The position numbers and the translations under genes are program-made. A stretch of DNA of 56,129 nucleotides from Nitrospirota bacterium (GTDB taxonomy: Bacteria; Nitrospirota; Nitrospiria; Nitrospirales; Nitrospiraceae). Numbering within the stretch: the stretch's first letter is position 1; each line of letters starts with the position of its first letter. Shown here one piece after another: positions 6,066 to 16,009 of the stretch. Under the pieces are notes generated by a model. The model did not search any database. It was not told the DNA's origin and saw nothing but the letters and a program-made list of their open reading frames with translations. The stretch is from contig JAHRHE010000005.1 of NCBI GenBank assembly GCA_020027965.1, forward strand, positions 1 through 56,129, given 5' to 3'.

Positions 6066-6695
6066 ATGCGAAGTCCATCTTCCCCGATTGCCTTCCCACT
6101 GTTGAGTCAATTGAACCGGCTGGTCTGTCGCGTCATGTATCAGGTTTCTCCCCCTCCTCAGTCACCCTTGCCGGAGGCCGGGCCGGTGCTGGTGGTGTCC
6201 GATCACACCTCCCTCAGCGATCCGCTGGTGTTGCTGGCGACAGCCGGGCGTCCGATCAGGTTCCTGATGGCGCGCGAGATTTATCAACGGCCTCACCTGC
6301 GGTGGGTGTTCCGGGCCTTCGACTGCATCCCGGTCACGCGAGGCTCTTACGACGTAGCGGCGGTGCGGACGATGGTACGTGCCTTGCACCAGGGCGAGGT
6401 CGTCGGCCTTTTTCCGGAAGGGGGTATTCACGAATACCGGGAGGAGAGCGGACATCTGGGAATCGGCTATCTCGTGCTCAAGACAGGTGCGCCCGTGGTG
6501 CCGGTTTCAATTTCCTGGGACAAGGTCCGGCCGGTCAGTCTGCTCGGCACGCTCCTGAGGCCCGGGAAGGCCGTCGTCCGGTATGGCGCTCCGATGGTTC
6601 TCCCGCCTGAACCGGATCCGAACCGTGGACGGCTCGGCGAGGTCACCGCAGACGTCATGCGCGCCATTCGGGACCTTGGCCGGTTCACGGGTTAA
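6066..6695 (+). CDS. 1-acyl-glycerol-3-phosphate acyltransferase family protein
   Basis: PlsC/LPLAT family, which transfers an acyl chain to lysophospholipid at the membrane. The catalytic HX4D motif is H47-TSLS-D52. The FPEGG acceptor-binding motif is at 116-120 with E118, preceded by FDCIPVTRG, a third family block. At 209 residues it is a short, soluble-type member without an obvious membrane helix. A later ATG at 6135 (before YQVSPPP) is possible. The gene sits between the short-gene island and convergent msrA. The exact lipid substrate cannot be told. Confidence 0.88.
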   Translation: MRSPSSPIAFPLLSQLNRLVCRVMYQVSPPPQSPLPEAGPVLVVSDHTSLSDPLVLLATAGRPIRFLMAREIYQRPHLRWVFRAFDCIPVTRGSYDVAAVRTMVRALHQGEVVGLFPEGGIHEYREESGHLGIGYLVLKTGAPVVPVSISWDKVRPVSLLGTLLRPGKAVVRYGAPMVLPPEPDPNRGRLGEVTADVMRAIRDLGRFTG

Positions 6696-6762
6696 GTCGG
6701 GTGGGAGAAAAAATGGACATTCCAGATTTCCCGCGCGATCGATCACTCGATCAGCGGGAGCG

Positions 6763-7326
6763 TTACTTCTTCAGCTTCTCGGCGAACTGCTTCCGGAGCT
6801 TGGCGACCTTGGGGGCGACGACACAGGTGCAGTAGGGCTGAGTGGGATTTCGGGCGAAATACTCCTGGTGATAGTCCTCGGCCCTGTAGAACGGCCCGGC
6901 GGGCACGACTTCCGTGACGATCGGGGCGTTAAAGATTTTGTCTTTTGTGAAGTGGGCGATCACGTCCTCGGCGATGGCCTTCTGCTCCGGCGAGTGGTAG
7001 AAGATCGCCGAGCGGTACTGGGTACCGGCATCGTTCCCCTGCCGGTTGAGCGTGGTTGGATCATGGATGACAAAGAATACCTCGAGCAGCTCCCGATAGG
7101 AGACCACCTTGGGGTCGAAGGTGATCCGGACCACTTCGGCATGGCCGGTCCTGCCGGTGCAGACCTGTTCATAGGACGGGTTGGGCCCCTGTCCGCCCAT
7201 GTAGCCGGACTCGACTGACACCACTCCCTTCATCTGGTCATAGACCGCCTCAAGGCACCAGAAGCATCCGCCGGCCAGCGTGGTGATTTCTTTGCCGGCC
7301 GGTGGGGTCTCATGCCGGTCACTCAT
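6763..7326 (-). CDS. msrA: Peptide-methionine (S)-S-oxide reductase
   Basis: Reduces methionine-S-sulfoxide in proteins. The catalytic GCFWC motif is at residues 20-24 with the nucleophile C21. It is followed by the typical [16 protein letters not shown] and [19 protein letters not shown] blocks and a C-terminal CTCVV segment that may supply the recycling cysteine. The 187-residue length is normal. The start ATG overlaps the stop of hpnE by four bases (ATGA), so the two are translationally coupled. No msrB is visible in the window. Confidence 0.96.
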   Translation of the reverse strand: MSDRHETPPAGKEITTLAGGCFWCLEAVYDQMKGVVSVESGYMGGQGPNPSYEQVCTGRTGHAEVVRITFDPKVVSYRELLEVFFVIHDPTTLNRQGNDAGTQYRSAIFYHSPEQKAIAEDVIAHFTKDKIFNAPIVTEVVPAGPFYRAEDYHQEYFARNPTQPYCTCVVAPKVAKLRKQFAEKLKK

Positions 7327-8711
7327 TTGCTCTTCTCCTTTTCTTCAATCGCGTCCGCGCACAGATCCCCGCTCCTGATCGCGCTCTCCATCGTACCGGG
7401 AAGGCCGGTGTCGGTCCAGTCGCCGGCCAGGAAGAAATTGGGTAATGGGCTTTGCTGAAGAGGCCGCAACGCGCCCGTCCCCGGTCGCACCGAGAGGAAC
7501 GCATGCGGCTCGCGAACGATGTAGGACTTCAGGGGGCGGGCCTCCGCCCAAGCCGGCCAGGCACGCCCGATCACACCGAGAGCCACATCAATCAGCTCCT
7601 GATCCGATCGTTCCAACTGCGCGGCGGAGCCGGTCGCCACCAACGACACGCGCGTGCCTCCTCTTCCAGCGCCCGCATCGGCTCGGCTGACCAGCCAGTG
7701 ATACGGGCCCTGAGCCAGGAGCAGCAGACGGGCAGGCCATGGCCCGCGCTCAAACCGGAGGTGCACCGCGAGGGCGGGCGCATCACTCAACTTCGTCAGG
7801 TGCTCGAAGTAGGCATACTGCGCCAGGACTCGCTCGGGCAGGAGCGAACAGAGGGAACGGTGCGGCAGCGCGGCGACGTACCAATCCGCCTTGAGCGTCT
7901 CCCCCGTGCGAAGCTGGATTTCTGTGACACCGTGGGAATCGAACTGAATCCGGCGAACGGCCGTCTCCAGCCGGATGGCGGCCCCGGACCTCACGAGTTG
8001 GTCGCGAGCCGGGTTGAGGAGAAGGCGTCCCACGCCCGCAGCGGGAATGGTGATCGCCGAATGATCTCGTGAGGAAAAAAAACAACGACCCAGCATCGCG
8101 ACCAGCATCGCCGCTGAGACCACGCTCAGGTCCTCACCGAGCAGGAACCGAGCAAGCGGGCACCAGATCCGGGCACGCGCCGTCTCCGATTGGCCGACGA
8201 CGGCCAGCCAATCGTCGGCCGTCCGGTGTTCGAGATCAATCGGCAGGTCCGGCTCACCTTCCCATGTCCGCTCGAGCCACGTGAGCGCGCGCCAGCGATC
8301 TCGAATCGGCAGGCCGCGAAAGATCGTCAGTGCCAGCAGGGTATGGAACGGACCAGGGGCCCACAGGTGCCGCCACCGCACCGCGCAGCCGTCCGGAAGG
8401 AGAAACTCAAGGGGCAGCCGATGAAAAGACGAGGCCTCGGCTCCCGGCCCCAGCGTCTTCAGGAACGAAAAGGTCGAGGTGTGCGACCCGAGCATGATCA
8501 GCGGCAGGGTCTCTTGAGGTTCTGAGGAAGATGGGAGCGAAGGGTCTTGCGGTTCCAACGTGTGCGCCGGCTCGACCCTGGGTGCCACCAGACGGCCGCC
8601 CAGCCTACGGCTCTCCTCGAGGAGCGTCACTGCATGGCCGCGAGCGCTTAAGCGGAGGGCCACCGTCAGGCCTGCGAGGCCCCCGCCGATGATCAGCACA
8701 CATCGTGGCAT
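7323..8711 (-). CDS. hpnE: Hydroxysqualene dehydroxylase HpnE (FAD-dependent)
   Basis: FAD enzyme of the amine-oxidase/phytoene-desaturase fold that converts hydroxysqualene to squalene for hopanoid synthesis. The N-terminal dinucleotide-binding motif is [20 protein letters not shown], followed by an RRLGGR motif. The C-terminal FAD motif is [28 protein letters not shown]. At 462 residues from the ATG at 8711 it fits the family. It is coupled to msrA downstream. An AT-rich repeat (8735-8806) separates it from hpnD upstream. Confidence 0.9.
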   Translation of the reverse strand: MPRCVLIIGGGLAGLTVALRLSARGHAVTLLEESRRLGGRLVAPRVEPAHTLEPQDPSLPSSSEPQETLPLIMLGSHTSTFSFLKTLGPGAEASSFHRLPLEFLLPDGCAVRWRHLWAPGPFHTLLALTIFRGLPIRDRWRALTWLERTWEGEPDLPIDLEHRTADDWLAVVGQSETARARIWCPLARFLLGEDLSVVSAAMLVAMLGRCFFSSRDHSAITIPAAGVGRLLLNPARDQLVRSGAAIRLETAVRRIQFDSHGVTEIQLRTGETLKADWYVAALPHRSLCSLLPERVLAQYAYFEHLTKLSDAPALAVHLRFERGPWPARLLLLAQGPYHWLVSRADAGAGRGGTRVSLVATGSAAQLERSDQELIDVALGVIGRAWPAWAEARPLKSYIVREPHAFLSVRPGTGALRPLQQSPLPNFFLAGDWTDTGLPGTMESAIRSGDLCADAIEEKEKSK

Positions 8712-8734
8712 AGGACCGAGACTAAGCAAGTACG

Positions 8735-8806
8735 ATTTTGAGATTTGTGATTTGGTGATTGAAAGACCATGTCAAATCGCCACATTACGAGATCACCACA
8801 TGCGTA
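8735..8806. repeat. AT-rich TTTGGTGATTG repeat
   Basis: A short AT-rich stretch between hpnD and hpnE containing GATTTGTGATTTGGTGATTG and a degenerate complement (TCAAATCGCCAC). The same words occur between genes at 26620-26733. Confidence 0.5.
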
Positions 8807-9673
8807 TCACTCAGGCCTGAGCCTTGAGCGGAGCCAGACCCCGGCGGCAATCGCCAGCCGATAGAAAGATGGAAGACTGATGCGTGGGCCGAAGACCCGG
8901 TACCCGGAACGCTCGATGCGATCGAGGATTCTGGCATACACGCCCCGCATGATCTCGGCGACGGTCAGCGCCCGGCGATCCGCTGCCGGCATCGCCTCGA
9001 CTGCCACGCGCGCTTTGCGGTAATAGTCGCGAGCGCGGTCGCATTCGAATCGCATGAGGTCATCGAAGCCGGGCGAATACCGGCGTGCCAGAAGATCGGC
9101 CTCGTCATAGTGAAAATGTGCGAGATCCTCCTGCGGCAGGTAGATGCGACCTCGTTCCGCGTCCGTTCCCAAGTCCCGTAGAATATTGGTGAGCTGGAAG
9201 GCGAGTCCGAGATTGACGGCATACTCGTTCGCGAGCGGCGAGCGGGTTCCGAACACCTTGAGGCAGATCAACCCGACCACCGAGGCCACTCGGTAGCAGT
9301 ATTGATACAGTTCGTCGAACGTGGCGTAGCGTCTGTGGGTGAGATCCATCTCCACGCCCTTGATCAATTCCTCGAAATAGTCGCGCGGGATCTCCAAGCG
9401 CCGCGCATGTTCCGCCAGGCTGACGGTCACCGGCTCGGTGGGTGTGCCCTGGTAGGCTGCCCCCAATTCAATCCGCCAGCGCCGAAGCTGTTCCTTGGGA
9501 TCGCTCCCAGGGGGTGCGTCATCCACCGCGCTGTCCACTTCTCGGCAGAAGGCGTAGACCGTGTACATGGCCTCGCGGCGGGGCCGCGGTAGGAAGAGGA
9601 AGGAGTAGTAAAAATTGCTCCCGCTCTGCTTGGTCACGTGCGTGCAGTACCGCTGGGCTTCGGCGAGGGTCAT
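8807..9673 (-). CDS. hpnD: Presqualene diphosphate synthase HpnD
   Basis: Joins two farnesyl diphosphates to presqualene diphosphate in the HpnC/HpnD/HpnE squalene route. The squalene/phytoene-synthase motifs are present: SGSNFYYSFLFLP, an Asp-rich DSAVDD at residues 47-52, and a second NILRDLGTDAERGRIYLPQEDL. At 288 residues from the ATG at 9673 the length is typical. The start overlaps the stop of the BtuF-like gene (ATGA). No hpnC is seen in the window. HpnC and HpnD are similar, so the exact letter carries some doubt. Confidence 0.9.
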   Translation of the reverse strand: MTLAEAQRYCTHVTKQSGSNFYYSFLFLPRPRREAMYTVYAFCREVDSAVDDAPPGSDPKEQLRRWRIELGAAYQGTPTEPVTVSLAEHARRLEIPRDYFEELIKGVEMDLTHRRYATFDELYQYCYRVASVVGLICLKVFGTRSPLANEYAVNLGLAFQLTNILRDLGTDAERGRIYLPQEDLAHFHYDEADLLARRYSPGFDDLMRFECDRARDYYRKARVAVEAMPAADRRALTVAEIMRGVYARILDRIERSGYRVFGPRISLPSFYRLAIAAGVWLRSRLRPE

Positions 9674-10626
9674 GAGCGGTGTGCGGGCCTCGGTCGAGCG
9701 AGCGGGTCGACCCGCCGGACACCGGGCGGGAGGGCGCAGCCGAACGCGGCAGGATGGCACAGCGCGGCCAGTATGGCCACGCCGTCCACGAGGCGTGGGC
9801 CTGGCCGGCTGAAGTAGGCGGAGGCATCTACGACGAAGACCCTCCCGTTCTGCACCGAGGGGAGGCTGTGCCATCCCGGATGGTGGGTCAGGCACTCCCA
9901 CTCACGCAAGGTTCGGTTCACGGAGAAGCCGCAGGGCATGAGCACCAGCACATCGGGCGCTGTGTTGCGCACTTGCTCCCAGGTGACCTGCTGCGAAGGG
10001 ACTCGGGCCCTGCCCAGGACATCCACACCACCCGCAACAGACACCATCTCCGGGACCCAATGTCCCGCCGCGTAGAGCGGATCGAGCCACTCCAGACACG
10101 CGACCGTCGGGTGCCCTACTCCCCAGTCCCCAGCGTGAGAGGTCCGCTCACGGATTCCCTCCAGCCGGGCGCGGAGGTCCGCGGTCAAGGCGTGGGCTTC
10201 GGCTTCCTTTCCGGTTGCATGACCGATCCGCTCTACGTCGGTCAGAATCTGGTCAAGCGTCGTGGGATTGAGGGTCAGCAGCGTCGGGGCCTTGCGCATG
10301 GTGGCGATGGCACACTGCAGGCGGCTGGGAGTAATGGCACAGACATGGCACAGGTCCTGGGCAATCACGAGATCCGGCTCGGCGCGGGCAAACAGCGCTT
10401 CATCCAACTCGTACAGGTCCTGACCGGCCTGCATGGCCGTTCTGACCTGCTGGTCGATCTCAGGGCTAGCCGTGCACTCGGCATCGATGGCCGCGCGGAC
10501 CACCACGGGCTTCCGTTGTACCTCGGGTGGGTAGTCACACTCGTGACTGATTCCGACCAGATCGTCAGCCAGTCCCAGCGCAGCGACCACTTCAGTCGCG
10601 CCCGGCAGCAAGGAGCAGATTCGCAT
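9670..10626 (-). CDS. BtuF-like cobalamin/iron-chelate binding protein
   Basis: Periplasmic-binding-protein fold of the TroA/BtuF type (PF01497). It starts directly at RICSLLPGATEVVAALGL with no signal peptide and contains the SHECDYP, QDLCHVCA, EWLDPLYAAGHWVPEMVSVAGG and YFSRPGPRLVDG blocks. Signal-less members exist and are annotated as cobalamin-binding proteins. Whether this one acts in transport or in the cytoplasm is open. The ATG at 10626 is preferred to the TTG at 10632. It is coupled to hpnD by a four-base overlap. The nearby B12-dependent nrdJ makes a cobalamin role plausible (inference). Confidence 0.85.
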   Translation of the reverse strand: MRICSLLPGATEVVAALGLADDLVGISHECDYPPEVQRKPVVVRAAIDAECTASPEIDQQVRTAMQAGQDLYELDEALFARAEPDLVIAQDLCHVCAITPSRLQCAIATMRKAPTLLTLNPTTLDQILTDVERIGHATGKEAEAHALTADLRARLEGIRERTSHAGDWGVGHPTVACLEWLDPLYAAGHWVPEMVSVAGGVDVLGRARVPSQQVTWEQVRNTAPDVLVLMPCGFSVNRTLREWECLTHHPGWHSLPSVQNGRVFVVDASAYFSRPGPRLVDGVAILAALCHPAAFGCALPPGVRRVDPLARPRPAHRS

Positions 10627-10692
10627 GAGCAAGCCGCAATGGTGAATGATTGATGGTTGGCAGTTATGGTCCTTATTCCATTCTCCTGACCT

Positions 10693-11382
10693 TCACCGCC
10701 ACAGCCGCTGTGCAAGTTCCGGCAGGTTGATCTCCTGCAGGGAGTGGCAAACGGCCTCGGCCTCGTGCAGGTCCTGAATCGTGTGGGTGTTGGCCACGGC
10801 CAATACTTTCATGCCCGCGGCATGGGCGGCGCGGATGCCGGGGATCGAGTCCTCGATCACCAAGCAGTCTTCAGCCTCAAGACCAGGTTGGTCGGCGAAC
10901 GTCTTCCGGTTGAGTGCGGCCAGCGCGTGCAGATAGGCCTCCGGATCGGGCTTTCCGCGTGTGACATCCTCCGCGCTGGTGATGTGCTCGAACTCTTTCC
11001 GGATGCCGGCTTCCTGCAGGATGAACTCGATCTCCTGGCGGAGCGCCCCCGAGGCAATCGCCAGACGACAGCGGCCGGCTGCCTCGCGAACGAATTCGCG
11101 CACGCCCGGGAAGATGACCAGATGGCGCTTGATATGCTCCAGATAGGCCCGGGCCTTCCGGGCCACCAGCGCATCAATTGTGTCTTTCGGCGCAGGCTTT
11201 GCGTGCGCGGAGAGGACGGCGGCGAAGCACCCCTTGTCATCGAAGCCCACATACCGGGTGTAATACTGCTCTTCCGTGAGGGGCACGCCGATCTCACTCA
11301 GCACACGCTGGAACATGGTGAAATGGATCGGCTCATTGTCCGCCACGACACCGTCGAAATCAAACACGATGGCTCTTAACAT
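10693..11382 (-). CDS. HAD-superfamily phosphatase (beta-phosphoglucomutase/Gph-like)
   Basis: A 229-residue subfamily IA HAD hydrolase. Motif I is FDFDGVVADNEP with the nucleophile D8 and acid/base D10. Motif II is IASGAL and motif III is the K in GKPDPEAYLHAL. Motif IV is VIEDSIPGIRAAHAAGMKVLAV. An alpha-helical cap lies between motifs I and II. The fold is certain; the substrate (phosphoglycolate, a sugar phosphate or another) cannot be read from sequence. It is the first gene of the minus-strand run leading into the BtuF-like gene and hpnD, 66 bases upstream of the former. Confidence 0.88.
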   Translation of the reverse strand: MLRAIVFDFDGVVADNEPIHFTMFQRVLSEIGVPLTEEQYYTRYVGFDDKGCFAAVLSAHAKPAPKDTIDALVARKARAYLEHIKRHLVIFPGVREFVREAAGRCRLAIASGALRQEIEFILQEAGIRKEFEHITSAEDVTRGKPDPEAYLHALAALNRKTFADQPGLEAEDCLVIEDSIPGIRAAHAAGMKVLAVANTHTIQDLHEAEAVCHSLQEINLPELAQRLWR

Positions 11383-11612
11383 GGGGTTCGAATAGTCGTC
11401 ATGTCCAAGGTCTTACAGCCATGAAGCCTCATGACGTTTGGACGGTTGAACTGCAGACTTTCAGACTCAGAGAGAAGAGAAGGGCGGTATTATAACACAG
11501 GCGCGGCGAGGCGACCGGCATGCGTGTGCAGGGCGGCGTGACCCGGGCAAGCGGAGCAGATCCGGCGAGAAGCTGGGACCGGGAGCAGCGGGAAGAGGAA
11601 TCCGGAACACCG

Positions 11613-12410
11613 CTAGGGTTTGGCCTTGAGGCGATGTTCAGCCGCCCAGCCCTTCGCACCGTCCTCCGTCCGGACCGCATAGGTCCACGCGTTGTTCCGA
11701 ACTTCCCCGTCCATCACCGTGAGGCTGGAGCCGGGGCGAACCGCAGGACCGGGCCGCGTGCCTGTGGCATCTGCGGTCAGAGACAGGGGCCGGGTCGGGA
11801 GTGACGGGTCGGGCAGAAGCGTCACGCGCTGTCCTTCACTGAACAGGGGAAGCGGAATGACGGGTTGGGCCACCGCCGGTCTAGGCGCCTGAGAGGGGAC
11901 CGGGTTGGGGGCTGGCGGAGGCGGGACCGGTGCGGAGGCCACCGGCGCAGGCGGAACAGAAGCCGTCGGGGCCGGAGCTGGTGGAACCGGAACAGGTGGG
12001 GTCTGAGTTGGCGCGGCCGGAACCGGCAGGGTCGAAGCTGACGGAGCCGGTGTCTGCGCGGGTGGGGTGGTCTCGGCCGGTGTTGGCGGGGGAACGGGCT
12101 TTCTCGGCCGCGGCGGCATCGGGGGCAACGGGGGTGGGACATCGCCTTCCCCGAGAAGGGTCATCACCACATCGGGATTCATGGCGACATAGCCGCCGCC
12201 AAGCGCCACCACCAAAAGCAACACCCACATGAAAGGGCGAGGCCCGGACGGCTTCGACGGCCTCTTGGAAGGATACACCCGCACCGTGCTCTCAATCGCG
12301 TCCTCAGTGACCTCATCGAGGTCGAGGTCCGGCTCCGGTTCACGGGCAAAGAGAAGGCTCCACCCCGGAACAAGGCCTGCGGAGGCGAAAAAGCCGGACG
12401 GTGCGAACAT
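11613..12410 (-). CDS. Membrane protein with Pro-rich linker and SH3-like domain
   Basis: A 265-residue protein. The cytoplasmic N-terminus has an acidic segment (EPEPDLDLDEVTED), then a single transmembrane helix (PFMWVLLLVVALGGGYVAM, about 78-96), then about 100 residues dominated by Pro, Ala, Val and Thr, a spacer of the kind that crosses the periplasm. The C-terminus (EGQRVTLLPDPS ... GSSLTVMDGEVRNNAWTYAVRTEDGAKGWAAEHRL) reads like a bacterial SH3 domain. AAGGAGG lies seven bases before the ATG at 12410. The frame stays open further upstream but without a better start. The role is probably in the cell envelope (inference). Confidence 0.78.
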   Translation of the reverse strand: MFAPSGFFASAGLVPGWSLLFAREPEPDLDLDEVTEDAIESTVRVYPSKRPSKPSGPRPFMWVLLLVVALGGGYVAMNPDVVMTLLGEGDVPPPLPPMPPRPRKPVPPPTPAETTPPAQTPAPSASTLPVPAAPTQTPPVPVPPAPAPTASVPPAPVASAPVPPPPAPNPVPSQAPRPAVAQPVIPLPLFSEGQRVTLLPDPSLPTRPLSLTADATGTRPGPAVRPGSSLTVMDGEVRNNAWTYAVRTEDGAKGWAAEHRLKAKP

Positions 12411-12524
12411 GAGCGACCTCCTTGTCGGACCTGTGCGGGACCAAGCCACACGTGGATATGTAGATACCATTGTCCGAGTGTCCTGTCAAACAAATCGGGC
12501 GCGGCTACAGTGATCGTCACGCGT

Positions 12525-13346
12525 TCATCGGATGACGAAGCCCGCGTACCCCACCACGCGGCTGCGGTCTCCGCTGATGTCTCCGGATGTGGCGTAGCGC
12601 ACCAGCGACGCGCGGGCGGCTCCCAGGGCGCGGCAAGCATGGAGCACGGTCGTGGTCGGGCGATGCCCGCACATCGTGATCCCATGGGCCCGCACTGCCG
12701 CATCCAGGCGCTCGGGTTCCAGACTCTCGATCGCCTCGATCGCGAAACGATCCTTTGCCCGCGTGACTGCATCGGACTCGTAATGGTTCATGTCTGTGCT
12801 GGCCACCAGGAGGGGAGGGGTGCCGCGCCGAAGTCCCGCGGTATATTCCTGAATGAGCGCGGCCAGGCATACCCCCAGATCCCGATCCACGCCCTGGTGA
12901 ATCATCCCGAGCAGGATTGGAACGATCCGTACGTCCGGCCTCGCACGCCTGAAAAATGGCAGTTGGACTTCCAGTGAATGTTCCGTCCGATGGGCAGCGG
13001 TGTCAGACTTTGCTCTTGGGAATCGCGCGAGGATCTCGGCGGCCAGTTCGCGATCGATCAAGACCTCACCCCCGGGGATTTGCCAGGTCCCCTCGGGGTA
13101 GACCGAGATATCGGGGCCGACTCCGAAGTGGTTGGGTCCGATCAGGATCACGGAAGGCGGAACACTGACACGGGAGTAGGTCGCCCCCGCAACGTGGCCG
13201 GAATACATGAGTCCTGCATGGGGACTGATCACGGCCAGGGAGGGCTGGGGAACGGCGGTCGGGTCGGAGCAGCGGGCGACGTCGGCGTCGAGGGCGTCGG
13301 GCGACGCGCTGTAAAACTGACCGGCGACGGCGGGTGAGCGAATCAT
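12525..13346 (-). CDS. amrB: AmmeMemoRadiSam system protein B (MEMO1 family)
   Basis: A 273-residue MEMO-family protein, homologous to human MEMO1 and to LigB-type dioxygenases. It starts RSPAVAGQFYSASP. The family's metal-binding site is suggested by SPHAGLMYSG near the start, EHSLEVQLPF in the middle, ASTDMNHYESD and CGHRPTT towards the end. In many bacteria it travels with AmmeMemoRadiSam protein A and a radical SAM partner. Neither is adjacent here. Its biochemical role is unknown. A GTGACG-type inverted repeat separates it from nrdJ, upstream on the same strand. Confidence 0.9.
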   Translation of the reverse strand: MIRSPAVAGQFYSASPDALDADVARCSDPTAVPQPSLAVISPHAGLMYSGHVAGATYSRVSVPPSVILIGPNHFGVGPDISVYPEGTWQIPGGEVLIDRELAAEILARFPRAKSDTAAHRTEHSLEVQLPFFRRARPDVRIVPILLGMIHQGVDRDLGVCLAALIQEYTAGLRRGTPPLLVASTDMNHYESDAVTRAKDRFAIEAIESLEPERLDAAVRAHGITMCGHRPTTTVLHACRALGAARASLVRYATSGDISGDRSRVVGYAGFVIR

Positions 13347-13352
13347 AGAAGC

Positions 13353-13440
13353 CGTGATGGGTGACGCGTGAAAAGTGAACTTGCGGAGAAGCTGATCCGA
13401 CTCCCTAGTTACCCGTCACCGGTCACCCGTCACCGGTCAC
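13353..13440. repeat. GTGACGGGTGACG inverted repeat
   Basis: GTGATGGGTGACGCGTGA at 13353-13370 faces TTACCCGTCACCGGTCACCC and a second GTCACCGGTCAC at 13409-13440. The arms can fold into a long hairpin filling the gap between amrB and nrdJ. Related elements are at 21290-21325 and 53040-53130. Confidence 0.65.
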
Positions 13441-13446
13441 GAGTTC

Positions 13447-15195
13447 TCAGCAGTACTGCACATTCGCGCAGGACATCACCTGCCTCTCGCGGCTGCCCGT
13501 GCGAAAGACCGTGAGACCCTTGCAGCCTAGCCGGTAGGCTAACAGAAACGCCTCGGCCACATCGGTCTTGGAGGCGGTCGCCGGGAGATTGATCGTTTTC
13601 GAGACGCCGCTGTCGCTGTAGCGCTGGAAGATCGCCTGCATCCGCACATGCTGCTCGGGGGTCACGTCATGCGCGGTGACAAACAGGCGGCGAAGCGATG
13701 CCGGGATGTCAGCCAAACGCTGAATCGATTCTGCGACTGCGACGCGCTCGACGAGGCGCTCTGAATAGATGCCGGCTGCACGGGCACGTCGGACGAACTC
13801 CGTATGGAGGGAGACGAGACGCACATCCTCCATGACGGTTCTGGCGAAACTGACGCCATACAGCGGCTCGATGCCGGGCGAGCAGTCCGAAATAATGCTG
13901 ATCGTGCCGGTGGGGGCGACCGTGGTGACCGTGGCGTTCCTGAGCCGGAGCCCTTCGGATTCCAACCGGCTGCCTTTGAAGTTGGGGAACACCCCCCGCT
14001 CCTGAGCCAACTCGGCCGAGGCGGCGCGGGCGTGTTGGTAGACGAACCGCATCACGCGCCCGCCGACCGTGAGGGCTGACTGGCTGTCGTACGGGATGTT
14101 CAGCTTGATCAGCAGGTCGGCGAACCCCATGACCCCCAAGCCGATCTTCCGATTGCCTTTCGTAATGGCTTGGATCTCGGGCAGCGGATACTGGTTCATA
14201 TCGATCACGTCGTCGAGGAAGCGGACTGCCGTGCGGACGGTGTCAGCGAGACGGTCGAAGTCGATGCGTGGGCGTCCTCTGGTTCCCGTGACGAAATTCG
14301 ACAAGTTGATGGACCCGAGCGTGCAGGATTCGTAGGGGAGCAATGGCTGTTCGGAACAAGGGTTGGTCGCCTCGATGCGCCCGAGATGGGGCGTGGGATT
14401 CTGCGCGCTGATCGTGTCCAGAAAGACCACGCCCGGCTCGCCGTTGTCCCAGGCGGCTGCCGCCATGCGATCGAAGACATCCGCAGCTTTCAGGCGGCCG
14501 ACAGTCTTGCCGGTGCGCGGGTTCACGAGCGCAAAGTCGCGGCGCTGCGCCAGCGCCCGCATGAAGGCGTCAGTCACCCCGACCGAAAGGTTGAAATTCG
14601 TCAGCTCCTTGGAGTCCCGCTTGACGTCGATGAATTCCAGAATATCGGGGTGATCCACGCGCAGAATCCCCATGTTGGCCCCGCGTCTGGTTCCCCCTTG
14701 TTTGATCACCTCTGTCGCCATGTTGAAGACGCGCATGAAGGAGACCGGACCGGATGCGATGCCGCTGGTCGTTGACACCCGGTCGTTTTTCGGGCGGAGT
14801 CGGCTGAAGGCGAAACCGGTGCCGCCCCCGGACTGATGGATGAGGGCCTGGTGCTTGAGGGTCTCGAAAATCGATTCCAGGGAGTCGTCCACCGGGAGCA
14901 CGAAACAGGCGGCGAGCTGCTGAAGATCACGGCCGGCATTCATCAGGGTAGGGGAGTTCGGCAGAAAATCCAGTCCGCTCATCAGACGATAGAATGCCTC
15001 GGCTACCTGCCGCCGCCGCCGAGGCGTCGCCGAGTATTGCGCTTCCGCCTCTGCGATATTCTCGGCCACGCGCCGAAACATCCGCGTCGCGGTTTCAATC
15101 GGCCGGCCGGTGGCATCTTTGACGAGGTACCGACGTCGGAGCACAGTGAGTGCGTTGGCCGACAGCCCGGTCACTGGCTTGATCTTGCGGCGCAT
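13447..15195 (-). CDS. nrdJ: Adenosylcobalamin-dependent (class II) ribonucleotide reductase
   Basis: Makes deoxyribonucleotides using a radical from adenosylcobalamin, independent of oxygen. A 582-residue chain of the NrdJ type. Family blocks are [16 protein letters not shown], an [11 protein letters not shown] segment carrying the first redox Cys, [50 protein letters not shown] and [19 protein letters not shown]. The C-terminus carries the CANVQYC cysteine pair used for re-reduction. GGAGAGG lies before the ATG. No nrdAB partner is present. Its cobalamin need fits the nearby BtuF-like gene. No B12 riboswitch was recognised upstream. Confidence 0.94.
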   Translation of the reverse strand: MRRKIKPVTGLSANALTVLRRRYLVKDATGRPIETATRMFRRVAENIAEAEAQYSATPRRRRQVAEAFYRLMSGLDFLPNSPTLMNAGRDLQQLAACFVLPVDDSLESIFETLKHQALIHQSGGGTGFAFSRLRPKNDRVSTTSGIASGPVSFMRVFNMATEVIKQGGTRRGANMGILRVDHPDILEFIDVKRDSKELTNFNLSVGVTDAFMRALAQRRDFALVNPRTGKTVGRLKAADVFDRMAAAAWDNGEPGVVFLDTISAQNPTPHLGRIEATNPCSEQPLLPYESCTLGSINLSNFVTGTRGRPRIDFDRLADTVRTAVRFLDDVIDMNQYPLPEIQAITKGNRKIGLGVMGFADLLIKLNIPYDSQSALTVGGRVMRFVYQHARAASAELAQERGVFPNFKGSRLESEGLRLRNATVTTVAPTGTISIISDCSPGIEPLYGVSFARTVMEDVRLVSLHTEFVRRARAAGIYSERLVERVAVAESIQRLADIPASLRRLFVTAHDVTPEQHVRMQAIFQRYSDSGVSKTINLPATASKTDVAEAFLLAYRLGCKGLTVFRTGSRERQVMSCANVQYC

Positions 15196-15344
15196 GCGCG
15201 TCCTCTCCGTACGGGAGCCAATGCATTATATGCTATCTCCGGTGCAGGCACCATGCCCTCCCCGGCGACCAGGGCCCCTCGTCTTCACTTGCATCTGTCC
15301 CGCGGCCTGATGCAGAATGCGCGGAGCACGTTTCACGACCCCCG

Positions 15345-15758
15345 ATGAAAACCTACCGCGAAGAGCTCTGGTTCGAGACGAAGACTCGACGGGCCTACCT
15401 GAACATTACCCCGCAGATTGAAGCCGCGGTCCGGAAGAGCGGAGTCCGCGAGGGCTTCGTGCTGGTCAATGCCATGCACATCACGGCCAGCGTCTACATC
15501 AACGATGACGAGCAGGGCCTGCTCCAGGACTACGATGAGTTTCTGGAGGGCCTGGCACCTCAGAAGGGGACCTACCGGCACAACGAGACGGGCGAGGATA
15601 ACGGCGATGCCCACATTAAACGACAGCTCATGGGCCGCGAAGTCGTGGTGGCCATCACCGATGGCAAACTAGACTTCGGTCCCTGGGAGCAGATTTTCTA
15701 CGGAGAATTCGATGGCCGCCGCCGCAAGCGAGTGTTGGTCAAAGTGATCGGCGAATAG
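15345..15758 (+). CDS. YjbQ family protein (UPF0047)
   Basis: A 137-residue YjbQ/UPF0047 protein with the signatures [41 protein letters not shown] and [26 protein letters not shown]. Some members have thiamine-phosphate synthase activity; the physiological role is not settled. It is divergent from nrdJ and downstream of a 149-base gap in which no site was recognised. Confidence 0.92.
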   Translation: MKTYREELWFETKTRRAYLNITPQIEAAVRKSGVREGFVLVNAMHITASVYINDDEQGLLQDYDEFLEGLAPQKGTYRHNETGEDNGDAHIKRQLMGREVVVAITDGKLDFGPWEQIFYGEFDGRRRKRVLVKVIGE

Positions 15759-15769
15759 CGCGAGAGCGC

Positions 15770-15848
15770 AATTTAAAATGACAAATGACAAATTAAAAAT
15801 TGAGGGTTCAGTTTACATTTTACATTTTGCACTTTGAATTTGTCCTTG
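15770..15848. repeat. AAATGACAAATG...TTTTACATTTTGC repeat, copy 1
   Basis: AT-rich element directly after yjbQ. A purine-rich left half (AAAATGACAAATGACAAATT) faces a complementary pyrimidine-rich right half (TTTACATTTTACATTTTGC), ending ACTTTGAATTTGTCCTTGG. Copies lie at 22963-23045 and 54796-54890. Confidence 0.65.
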
Positions 15849-16009
15849 GCGTTTTCGTGCCGGGGCTTGCCTCTGGCACGGAAGTTTGGCAACATGGCAG
15901 TTGGTGAATGGCCATTAATCGTCAATCGTTCAGCGTTCATCGAGACGAAGTTCCTGTTATCTCCGGATAACGGTTCACGAATATCGAGTCACGCCCGGAG
16001 GAGGGGTCC

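Noticed and set aside
9679-10653. 324-codon plus-strand frame
   Set aside because: Antisense to the BtuF-like gene; it has no family features.
15196-15344. Cobalamin riboswitch before nrdJ
   Set aside because: I looked for a B12-box-like word and the typical long leader. The gap is only 149 bases and no such word was recognised.
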